In this document: in pieces, positions 32,491-42,100 of the stretch
Numbering within the stretch: the first letter of the stretch is position 1
How the letters are laid out: each line of letters starts with the position of its first letter
Source of the DNA: Argopecten irradians
Taxonomy: Eukaryota; Mollusca; Bivalvia; Pectinida; Pectinidae
Assembly: GCF_041381155.1 (NCBI RefSeq)
Contig: NC_091138.1
Span: 30,559,604 to 30,623,603, forward strand
DNA length: 64,000 nt
Direction of reading: 5' to 3'
The notes under the pieces: generated by a model
What the model was told of the DNA's origin: nothing
Seen by the model: only the letters and a program-made list of their open reading frames with translations
The model's database searches: none
Made by a program: the position numbers and the translations under genes

Positions 32491-33607
32491 ACCGTCTACA
32501 ATCGACAACTACCTGAAGAGCCTGAAGATATGGATTAAGTTCTTACAAGAGAAGAAATTAGAGCAGCTGACAACAGAACAGCAGCGACTCGTCCAATCAG
32601 TTTCAATAAAAATTGTCGACCAATCACAGGCAATGAGAGGACTGTAAATGCGGAGCACAGGCAGAACAGGGTGAGAGCAGAGACGCCACCAACGGTAAAT
32701 GAATGCTTTGAAGTAATAGAAAAAGCTAAAAAAAAAAAACAATGATGAAACTAGTGCAGGAAACAGGTCCAAAGAGTCGTTAGGAAGTTTTTGTTTGTTT
32801 GTTTGATTTATTAACGTCCTATTAACAGCTATGGTCATGTAAGGACGGCCTCCCATGTATGCGGTGTGTTGCGTGTATGTTGTGCGAGGTGAGTGTACTG
32901 GGAGACTGCGGTATGTTCGTGTTGTGTCTTCTTGTATAGTGGAACTGTTGCCCTTTTTATAGTGCTATATCACTGAAGCATGCCGCCGAAGACACCAAGC
33001 AACACACCCCACCCGGTCACATTATACTGACAACGGGCGAACCAGTCGTCCCACTCCCTGTATGCTGAACGCTAAGCAGGAGCAGAAACTACCACTTTTA
33101 TAGACTTTGGTGTGTCTCGGCCAGGGGACAGAACCCAGAGCCTTCCTCACAGGGGCGAACGCTCAACTCAAGGCCAAAAGTGAGGCGGTGCCAAGGGAGG
33201 CATTAGGAAAGATAAAGTCAGTTAGGAAGAAGAGAAAAGATAAGATCCTAAATTTAGTCGCCTTTTACGATCATGCAATAGGGGCAGCAGGTACAATTCT
33301 AACGCCCTACCTGCAGGGCCGACCGTCTACAATCGCCAACTTCCTGAAGAGCCTGAAGATATGGATTAAGTTCTTACAAGAGAAGAAATTCGAGCAACTG
33401 ACAACAGAACAGCAGCGACTCGTTCAATGAGTTTCAATAAAAAATAACGACCAATTCACAGGCAATGAGAGGACTGTAAATGCGGAGCACAGGCAGAACA
33501 GGGTGAGAGCAGAGACGCCACCAACGGTAAATGAATGCTTTGAAGTAATAGAAAAAGCGAAAAAAACTGATGAAACTAGTGCAGAAAACGGGTCCAAAGA
33601 GTCGAGA
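32491..33607 (+). repeat. About 280-bp direct duplication on both sides of a SINE
   Basis: The segments 32491-32783 and 33319-33607 share GACCGTCTACAATCG, GCAATGAGAGGACTGTAAAT, GCGGAGCACAGGCAGAACAG and CGCCACCAACGGTAAATGAA. They differ at a handful of positions. The SINE at 32788-33318 sits exactly between them. The duplication is far longer than a SINE target duplication, so a separate duplication or unequal exchange is needed. Confidence 0.8.
32788..33318 (-). mobile_element. SINE copy, full length
   Basis: It runs from a (TTTG)n tract and ATTAACGTCCTATTAACAGC to the family head CGCCCTACCTGCAGGGC. This is the longest copy in the window (about 530 bases) and shows no large gaps relative to the others, so it serves as the reference for the family. 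Confidence 0.85.
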
Positions 33608-34456
33608 GGAAGTGGCACACCTCAATTACTACATCGGAGCATACGCATACTTAGGCCTTGGAATGCGACCCGGTTCCGTAACGAACATCTTACTTGAAGA
33701 CTACCAAAGAGCACTTCATAAGAAAGAAACACGTAATGGAAAGGAGTATGTCGTCGTCAACATAAAGGAGCACAAGACTGCGAGTCAGTATGAGGCAAAA
33801 TTAGTGTTGAAGGATCACATGGTGTCGTTCATGGAACATTATATACATAAATGTCAGGAAATATGTCGTAGAGAGAATGAGAGAAAAGACCCATTTGATA
33901 CTCCAACATGACGGGAACGTGTTCAGGATATTGACGGATGGAGTCAAGAAAATTTAGCAGATGTGCAAATGTAAGAGCATCTTAACAGCGAAGGTTACCA
34001 GAAAAGCGAGTGAAACCAGCTCGCAAATCCTTGGCGAAAATCAGCAAGATGTTCTATCTACGCTGCTCTGCCATAGTGAGAACATTAGAGATAGGCATTA
34101 TAGACACCTGGATCAATCAAAGGTAATAACCGCAGCAGAGGCAATAGACTACTTGCGAGGCAACGACCTATCTGAGACAGTAACAACCATCACAAAGACA
34201 ACAAAGGAAACTCCAGTGGGAGTTGCAGCAGAACAGCAGGAGATACGCGAAGGAGTGTGCGATTTAAGGGAAGCAACACCTGATAAGCTCAGACAAAGAA
34301 ACAGAAGGGATCAGCAGAGATGTCATGATAAATGAACTAGTAGACAAAGTAATCTATGATATCAGTAGAAGGAATTATACACTGACGGGAGCGACAAGGT
34401 CAACAAAGATATTGCAGGACGGATAATAAGACGTGTAAAGTATATGCGGGACATAT

Positions 34457-34795
34457 ATGAGGGAAGGGAAAATAATATGTGATTATCACGGAAAGCACAC
34501 AACCGCTGAAGAAGAAGCCGCCGCCATTAGGACCGAGGAACGAGACGAAGATGCCAACTATGTACTTTTTTATTCTCACGGAGGGAAAAAGATGTGTGTA
34601 AACGAAAACAGAGTGCCATGTGAATGCCATCCAAGATTGTTAAAAGGAACCGTGGGGAGATTAATCAGCCACTCCAAAACAAACTTCAATTGCAATCCAA
34701 TGCTATGGCAATCAGAAGAAGACCACACATATTTCTACAGGCAGTGAGAGATATTAGTTATAATGAAGAATTTACCTTCGACTAAGGCGTACCAA
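34457..34795 (+). pseudogene. SET-domain (KMT5A-like) segment downstream of the tyrosine recombinase
   Basis: The encoded segment reads as the core of a SET lysine methyltransferase: KIICDYHGKHTTAEE, then VLFYSHGGKKMCVNENRVPC, then the hallmark GRLISHSKTNFNCNP (compare GRLINHSK in KMT5A/SETD8), and a further 3' part with RDISYNEEFTFD. The asparagine of the NHS motif is replaced by serine. The frame is not intact at the 3' end. It follows the recombinase with the same orientation and about 120 bases between, so the two may have been parts of one protein. The distinctive pairing, not activity, is the point of interest. Confidence 0.68.
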
Positions 34796-35375
34796 ATGCG
34801 GAAAATGGACAAAGAATCATCTGGTTGGACCAATAAATTATGACAATGACAAGATGTGTCACTACGACGACTCAATTCGCTGGACAATAACCTAAAGAGG
34901 CTTCAAGGATACAGGACGAGGAAAGGATACAAAAATCAGCCAAAAAAGACGTTTATAATACGGGACAACGGCATAAGACGCAAATTAACAACCAAGCGAA
35001 ACATTAAGGATATAGGACGACGACGAGATACCATGAAAAACATGAAATGGCAACAAGGGGAGCCGATGGGATGAGACGCAGATAACAACTAAAACGTGAT
35101 TTTACAAATGGAAATGGACATTAATCATATGAATACTTTTGCTGTGTATTGTTGATTGTTTGTTTTCGGACCGTTGATATTGGGTCTAATTAGACGGACA
35201 CAAAACAAAGAGTTAGATTGGCTTGTTCTCGTTTCTTGTAATGTTAATTTGCATTTGGTTTTCGTAATAAATACATTTGTTTGGCCGATTACTATATGAT
35301 GTGGGCGTGGCCACTGCCAACCAAGGCGATATATACATATATGAAGACGTACACGATATGTATCATTAAGACAGA

Positions 35376-35703
35376 ATGGCTCAACCCGACATCATTAACG
35401 TAGCGTTTCTTCGAATGCTGTCGGAAGATAAGCTCTGGAGAAGACATGAGAACAACGATCATCGAAGCTAAAGAGAAGGACATCATGTGCCTCTCCAACT
35501 TTCTCACCAACTTTTTAGAAGGAAACATTGCCAACTCAGAAGAAGACAGAAACCACGCACCTTCATTACTCAGGGGCATCACACGGGCAGATTCCATTTC
35601 AACCAAAAAGAGGCGAATCATCACCCTTCAAAGACACCTTCACAGAGCCCTGAAGATAGAGTACATCGATGACTATATTCTCTGGATGATCATGCAGGAA
35701 TAA
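35376..35703 (+). CDS. Small ORF A of array unit 1, unknown function
   Basis: The main open frame 35446-35703 encodes 85 residues (MRTTIIEAKEKDIMCLSNFL at the start, ending YIDDYILWMIMQE). An ATG at 35376 opens a short overlapping frame (MAQPDIINVAFLRMLSEDK) in another register, which may be the true N-terminus if a frame change or small error lies between. The residue pattern FL-x6-GN, then a basic KKRR, then H-x2-L and YI, aligns with ORF B in the same unit, so A and B are paralogues. It is predicted to be helical and basic in the middle, with no signal peptide. I recognise no family. Confidence 0.45.
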
Positions 35704-35862
35704 AGATGTCATATTTTATAATCAGATCAGAATATATAAAAATTCTTAAAATATCACTTAATAAAATAAAAATTGCTTCTTACCACCTATGGGATTGAAT
35801 GACTGATGTTATCTATATTGTCCATTACTGTGGTTGCTTATATTGTCCATTTTTGTGGTTAT

Positions 35863-36078
35863 TTAAGGGATGGGGTTGAGTGATTTTCTTTTACAGACCC
35901 GAAACCCAGATAACTTAACCAAAATTATGAAGAATGGTATAACACTGATGATAACTAACCATATGGTGTGATATTTGTTTGGTATATTAAAGTTGCTAAA
36001 CTCTTCGATGGGTTCCGCGAGGTCGTTGAAGATCTGTCTTCCCTTTTTTGTGTTATCTATCATATGTTTCAGATCCAT
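35863..36078 (-). CDS. Small membrane-anchored ORF of array unit 1 (minus strand)
   Basis: It encodes 71 residues starting MDLKHMIDNTKKGRQIF, with one strong hydrophobic segment (TIWLVIISVIPFFIILVKL, about residues 39-57) and a short basic tail. The ATG lies five bases after the stop of the upstream minus-strand frame (36084-36293), an arrangement more like a compact viral or bacterial gene pair than separate animal genes. Counterparts are at 41193-41378 and 46496-46681; in unit 4 the frame is altered. Function unknown. Confidence 0.4.
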   Translation of the reverse strand: MDLKHMIDNTKKGRQIFNDLAEPIEEFSNFNIPNKYHTIWLVIISVIPFFIILVKLSGFRVCKRKSLNPIP

Positions 36079-36083
36079 CGCCC

Positions 36084-36293
36084 TTACTCTTTGTACTGGT
36101 GGTCAAAAATATCGAAATCAGGAAGACTGGGAATGCTACCTTCACGTGTATTCACCGATGCTGTTAATTTCGGATGTCGAGGTAGCAACGCATACGCCAT
36201 TGCAATTTCTTCTGTATTTCCGTGTTCTTGCCTTATGATGCACCGTTGTGTTATAGCCCTGCCCTTCTTTTTCAATCCATCGGTGTCGATCAC
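36084..36293 (-). CDS. Small ORF upstream of the membrane ORF, array unit 1
   Basis: It encodes 69 residues starting MIDTDGLKKKGRAITQRCI and ending LPDFDIFDHQYKE. It is hydrophilic, with a basic N-terminal half. In unit 2 the frame is longer at the start (41384-41623, MVNSHVSLYKVIDTDGL) because of one extra G. It immediately precedes the membrane ORF. I recognise no domain. Confidence 0.35.
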   Translation of the reverse strand: MIDTDGLKKKGRAITQRCIIRQEHGNTEEIAMAYALLPRHPKLTASVNTREGSIPSLPDFDIFDHQYKE

Positions 36294-36379
36294 CTTATAT
36301 AAGGAAACGTGGAATTAACCACATATATAAAGCGGATCCTACATAATACTATTACTACGAAAAATATTGAAGACAGAAG

Positions 36380-36799
36380 ATGGCGAGGATTAGAGAAGTG
36401 GAGATAGATATTTTGATAAGAATGTAAAGTGATCGAAACACCGCCGAGCTCAATAACCTAATCAATGACATCGATGAAGGGAACATGAAACAAATCACGG
36501 GCTTTCTTGCATACGTCTACACAGGCAATACCGAACTCAGAAGAAAAGAGGAGAGGATTTGTCACACATTCAAAACCACGCTACGGTCCCTGATACAAAG
36601 AAGCACACCATTTGGAAGAAAAAAGAGGACGGTGAAGAACATGGCATACCATTTTGTCCTATTGCTTTTTAGACAAAGATACATCGAGTCGTTCATGGAG
36701 CATCAACAACAACTATTGCAGTACCATAACAAGACGGTTCCAAGGTGGAGGAAGACACAATGCAGCACAGCTCAAACACGTTACACCAGAATCAATTGA
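36380..36799 (+). CDS. Small ORF B of array unit 1, paralogue of ORF A
   Basis: The frame 36485-36799 encodes 104 residues (MKQITGFLAYVYTGNTEL, later FGRKKRTVKNMAYHFVLLLF and YIESFMEHQQQ). The same frame extends upstream through AELNNLINDIDEGN to a TAA, and before that an ATG at 36380 opens MARIREVEIDILIRM, which resembles the start of ORF A's upstream frame. A and B therefore look like two diverged copies of one gene of about 120-140 codons, with B's upstream part cut by a stop. Counterparts: 41786-42100, 47089-47403, 52398-52715. Confidence 0.45.
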
Positions 36800-37453
36800 C
36801 GTGTGCAACGAAATATAATCCAAAGGCCATTATAGGCCACCAATACTCTCAAAAAGTTCCATCAAAACTCGAATATTACGCCATGTGTTCCGTGTTATCA
36901 TTTCCTTACGATTTTATCTAGTTTTGTAAAGATAGCACCTATGTGAAAGTACAAGTGTGTGGTCTGGTTAGAAGCTCTTAGGTTATAAAATAGATAATAT
37001 TAACTAATCCTCTTAAAAGTGATATAACTCTGATAAATATTTCTGACTCAATTTGGTTCATATTTGGTAGTGTGGCATTATAGGGAAAAGTTTAAGTTAA
37101 ATATATTATTTGTAAACTGTACATATCTTTAACCCATGTCTGTACATGTGGCCTAGCCTTAGGGACCTGTCGTCGTGTCGCGTAACATGTTGTCGAGACA
37201 TTGATGAAAGCTATTTAACCAAAACAGTTACACATGACTATGATTTATCATGTCTGCTAAAGGTCAGCATTTCGATGTAACTTAGAATAACTCTGTGATT
37301 AACATTGATTTATAGATATTACTCAACACAAACATGTAGGGCTATTTAAAGGCAAGCAAACCATGCATAGAGTGTCAACTTCCCCCAGTACTTGACCATG
37401 AGTACTGGGCCATACTTTGCCATGCGAAATAAAGTACTGAAACCACAACTCAG

Positions 37454-37597
37454 CATTTGACTTATACCCAACTTTACTCTACAACATCTACACCCCACTC
37501 GACATTAGCTTTTACTTCACTGGCGCTGTGCAGAGAAAAACAACCTGGGTTTGGACACTTCGCGAAACTGCTGCCACTAACGATCATTGGTTCACAG
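37454..37597 (+). CDS. Possible internal exon with a C-type-lectin-like pattern, unit 1
   Basis: A 144-base open segment lies between an acceptor-like CCACAACTCAG and a donor GTACGT. It reads FDLYPTLLYNIYTPLDISF and then FTGAVQRKTTWVWTLRE. The TWVW motif preceded by TGA resembles the centre of C-type lectin domains, but the conserved cysteines are not visible. Copies are at 42755-42898, 48058-48201 and 53370-53513. No neighbouring exons were identified, so this is a weak call. Confidence 0.25.
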
Positions 37598-40500
37598 GTA
37601 CGTGGATTTGTCTAAACTCTTTTAAAAGCAATTATTTGTACCACAAATTTTCCTTGCACAAAATCATATTACCGTTTTACCATGGCAATTTCACCACTGA
37701 GAACCATACTTATTCTTGAGAATTATTGTTAACTTTATATATAAAGTAAATTTTATTAACTAAAAGCAGTATGTAAATTTACTTTGAAATACACACATAA
37801 AACGTACACAAAAACACAGACATGCACCACAGGGAGTTGACCACATAAATACATCTAACGCACACATATACATCAAAATAAACAACTCATCATAGTGTTA
37901 TGGAAACGTTTGATAATATAAAATTATTAATAACCTTGCTAGTTTTTTTTTTACTACGATAAGTTGCCACATTTAACATATTCACTGTTTTATCATTTTT
38001 ATCATTGATTCAACTATTTCTCTCCTGTGACATGTTCATGAATTATGTTAATTGTTTTCATCATAAATTTAAGAGGTTCCTTAATGTTTATATACATATA
38101 CTATTTTTCTATTACACAAATACACATTTTACATATTTTTACCTATTGGGAAGTTTTATCTCACGTGATTACTCACGGAGAAATATATGTCTTAGTAACT
38201 TTCCATTTATTATGTTAGGAGCAGAGTAGTGATGTGATTAAACACACACGTTAATTTGTAGTTGCTCTGATCCTCATATAACATAATACGTACATTATAC
38301 TTTTTATATACATAACAAGTTCTCATACGACATAATACACATTATGATTATATTATTTATTTCATTATTGGAGGAAAGTATTACCGGATGCAATTGAATG
38401 CAAGGTTATATTTTTGATAGTTTTCTCCTACATTATTCATTTTACATATACACTTATTAGACTTATGGAACTTTCTTTGATGAGTGGTCATCTAGATTGC
38501 ATCATGTCTGAGTTAAGCCGCAAGTACGTACGTCGGCCAGACGCTTTACTAATTACTTGTCATTTACCCTATGGCAATAACATCGTGAACATGTCCTCGA
38601 GGTCGTAATTAGTACATATTAGCTGATACATAAGTATATAGGTTTTTTCCCTCAAGCATTCCAATCCAATCATATGCAAGGTTAAGCTAATCGAATCAAT
38701 AAAGTAACATTGATTATATATATTTACTTACACATTTTTATGAAATTTTGCAGGTATAGGTATATTTTTCTCATACACAACAAAACATTTTACATTTTAT
38801 CTAATACAATTCACAAAGTTACTTACTCAAAAAAAAAAAAAAAAAAAGAAGAAAAACACAGAGTTAAAAAAATGTAAGGAAAGTAACTCATAAACTATAC
38901 ATGTATGCTATACCTTTGTTATGTTTTCATATAGTTTGCACATATTCAATGTCTGTGTTTTTGCAACATAAAGAAATAAACATTGATTAATAAGTAATAA
39001 TTATCCAATAAGTGTTGCATATATGAAATTGTTATAAGTATAAAATGTATTACCTGAGATAATACCCGTAGATAAAGACAACTATATTGTTACATTTTAC
39101 ATACGGTTATATTAATTTTAACGCTTGAAAGCGCAGTTTACATGTTTATTTTTTATACTATTCACAACAACAGTTAATATAGGCCAATAGAACACTACAA
39201 GTTCATGATAGTTTTTTTTGAATTAATTGGCTTTTAACACATTATAATATGTATTCCTTTGGTTATTTTTTTTTTCTCTACCAGTTGAAATACAAACTAA
39301 TTATTAGTTAAAGTGAATAGTCGGGCAAAGGAAACCAGTCTAAATGCGTTCTTTGGCCTTCCAAAAGTCATTGTATACCATAATGATGGTCAAGTTCTGC
39401 TTACGGTGTCTAGTTTTGACCATTGAAATTTTGGGGAAGCCCCGTGTAAATTTAGCACAGTTCTAAATATAAATTCGCCAAACTCTTTGAAAACGAGGCT
39501 GCGTGGAAATGTCAACATGGACATGTGTTTCTCAGTCGTGTCGGTTTTGTTTCGTGTGATAAACCACTAATGCGGTATGCAAATTGTTGTTTTGAGATGA
39601 TACATTTGATGCAAATGAAGTATTCTTACATTAATGACAATGCTTTGTAATCATTTTTCGATAAAAGCATCTTGTACATGGAAATCGACACAAATATTGA
39701 TGGCCGATGCAGAGATGGGGCCCCGGCAAGGGGCAATTATTGCAGCATCGCATTCGTCGTATTTTACATCAACCGAATCATGAAGGTTAAATACAAATAA
39801 TCGTAACATAATTTCCCATGTAAAACCACACGAAAACGTTCCATAGAACGTCCATGCATGTAGCTGTTAAAGATGTGAAAACAAGTACTGTAAAACAATA
39901 TATGTGTTCAATTATTCGTGTAGTTTTTTGCAGAGATTTAATTAAATTATCTATGTCTCTGGGTTTTTTTTTTTTGTAAACAATATTTGAGTTCTGGAGA
40001 GAGATGACATGAATGTCCAGCTGGAAGGAAAGAAACTTTTATGATGTATATGTATCGTACAATGTATATATGTAAACGTACATTCCATGTAGCTGCTATA
40101 GAATTACAACTAGGAAATTCTCTCAAACATTGATAATATTTAATTCTTTACATTCATGTAGGCCTATGCTGTGAGAATTAACACATCATATATATTTCCA
40201 GAAAACAAGGATACAGGACGAGGAAAGGATACAAAAATCAGCCAAAAAAGACGTTTATAATACGGGACAACGGCATAAGACGCAAATTAACAACCGAGCG
40301 AAACATTAAGGATATAGGACGACGACGAGATACCATGAAAAACATGAAATGGCAACAAGGGGAGCCGATGGGATGAGACGCAGATAACAACTAAAACGTG
40401 ATTTTACAAATGGAAATGGACATTAATCATATGAATACTTTTGCTGTGTATTGTTGATTGTTTGTTTTCGGACCGTTGATATTGGGTCTAATTAGACGGA

Positions 40501-40747
40501 CACAAAACAAAGAGTTAGATTGGCTTGTTCTCGTTTCTTGTAATGTTAATTTGCATTTGGTTTTCGTAATAAATACATTTGTTTGGCCGATTACTATATG
40601 ATGTGGGCGTGGCCACTGCCAACCAAGGCGATATATACATATATGAAGACGTACACGATATGTATCATTAAGACAGAATGGCTCAACCCGACATCATTAA
40701 CGTAGCGTTTCTTCGAATGCTGTCGGAAGATAAGCTCTGGAGAAGAC

Positions 40748-41005
40748 ATGAGAACAACGATCATCGAAGCTAAAGAGAAGGACATCATGTGCCTCTCCAA
40801 CTTTCTCACCAACTTTTTAGAAGGAAACATTGCCAACTCAGAAGAAGACAGAAACCACGCACCTTCATTACTCAGGGGCATCACACGGGCAGATTCCATT
40901 TCAACCAAAAAGAGGCGAATCATCACCCTTCAAAGACACCTTCACAGAGCCCTGAAGATAGAGTACATCGATGACTATATTCTCTGGATGATCATGCAGG
41001 AATAA
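40748..41005 (+). CDS. Small ORF A, array unit 2
   Basis: It encodes the same 85 residues as ORF A of unit 1. See unit 1 for the description and the paralogy with ORF B. Confidence 0.4.
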   Translation: MRTTIIEAKEKDIMCLSNFLTNFLEGNIANSEEDRNHAPSLLRGITRADSISTKKRRIITLQRHLHRALKIEYIDDYILWMIMQE

Positions 41006-41785
41006 AGATGTCATATTTTATAATCAGATCAGAATATATAAAAATTCTTAAAATATCACTTAATAAAATAAAAATTGCTTCTTACCACCTATGGGATTGA
41101 ATGACTGATGTTATCTATATTGTCCATTACTGTGGTTGCTTATATTGTCCATTTTTGTGGTTATTTAAGGGATGGGGTTGAGTGATTTTCTTTTAGACCC
41201 GAAACCCAGATAACTTAACCAAAATTATGAAGAATGGTATAACACTGATGATAACTAACCATATGGTGTGATATTTGTTTGGTATATTAAAGTTGCTAAA
41301 CTCTTCGATGGGTTCCGCGAGGTCGTTGAAGATCTGTCTTCCCTTTTTTGTGTTATCTATCATATGTTTCAGATCCATCGCCCTTACTCTTTGTACTGGT
41401 GGTCAAAAATATCGAAATCAGGAAGACTGGGAATGCTACCTTCACGTGTATTCACCGATGCTGTTAATTTCGGATGTCGAGGTAGCAACGCATACGCCAT
41501 TGCAATTTCTTCTGTATTTCCGTGTTCTTGCCTTATGATGCACCGTTGTGTTATAGCCCTGCCCTTCTTTTTCAATCCATCGGTGTCGATCACCTTATAT
41601 AAGGAAACGTGGGAATTAACCACATATATAAAGCGGATCCTACATAATACTATTACTACGAAAAATATTGAAGACAGAAGATGGCGAGGATTAGAGAAGT
41701 GGAGATAGATATTTTGATAAGAATGTAAAGTGATCGAAACACCGCCGAGCTCAATAACCTAATCAATGACATCGATGAAGGGAAC

Positions 41786-42100
41786 ATGAAACAAATCACG
41801 GGCTTTCTTGCATACGTCTACACAGGCAATACCGAACTCAGAAGAAAAGAGGAGAGGATTTGTCACACATTCAAAACCACGCTACGGTCCCTGATACAAA
41901 GAAGCACACCATTTGGAAGAAAAAAGAGGACGGTGAAGAACATGGCATACCATTTTGTCCTATTGCTTTTTAGACAAAGATACATCGAGTCGTTCATGGA
42001 GCATCAACAACAACTATTGCAGTACCATAACAAGACGGTTCCAAGGTGGAGGAAGACACAATGCAGCACAGCTCAAACACGTTACACCAGAATCAATTGA
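41786..42100 (+). CDS. Small ORF B, array unit 2
   Basis: It encodes the same 104 residues as ORF B of unit 1, with the same upstream stop. Confidence 0.4.
   Translation: MKQITGFLAYVYTGNTELRRKEERICHTFKTTLRSLIQRSTPFGRKKRTVKNMAYHFVLLLFRQRYIESFMEHQQQLLQYHNKTVPRWRKTQCSTAQTRYTRIN

Larger units (their letters stand above)
32141..34335 (+). pseudogene. Tyrosine recombinase (Crypton-like) gene, broken
   Basis: This would be a site-specific tyrosine recombinase of the eukaryotic Crypton-like kind. A splice-acceptor-like TTCTGTGTTTACAG precedes a lysine-rich start (about 32141). A core-binding region follows (PSTIDNYLKSLKIWIKFLQ, 32488-32544). The catalytic part is in 33570-33911 (GLGMRPGSV with the first arginine, then EHKTASQYEAKLVL) and 33961-34335 (LLCHSENIRDRHYRHLD with the histidine and candidate tyrosine). 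The reading frame is interrupted in several places, and a SINE with a flanking 280-bp duplication (32491-32783 and 33319-33607) splits it. It is followed in the same direction by a SET-domain segment. Whether it was a mobile element or a domesticated gene is open. Confidence 0.65.
34904..40205 (+). repeat. Array unit 1 (most diverged)
   Basis: It is the only unit whose left neighbour is unique DNA (the recombinase/SET region). It holds ORF A (35446-35703), ORF B (36485-36799), the minus-strand pair (36293-36084 and 36078-35863), a possible exon (37454-37597) and a possible minus-strand exon (about 39864-39651). The stretch 37600-39600 is AT-rich with no supported gene. Confidence 0.9.

Noticed and set aside
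35292-35624. 110-codon minus-strand frame repeated in the array units
   Set aside because: It is antisense to ORF A and shares its span. ORF A has a paralogue (ORF B) on the plus strand, which favours that strand.
35968-36318. 116-codon plus-strand frame repeated in the array units
   Set aside because: It is antisense to the minus-strand ORF pair. The hydrophobic segment and tight ORF spacing on the minus strand make that side the better candidate.
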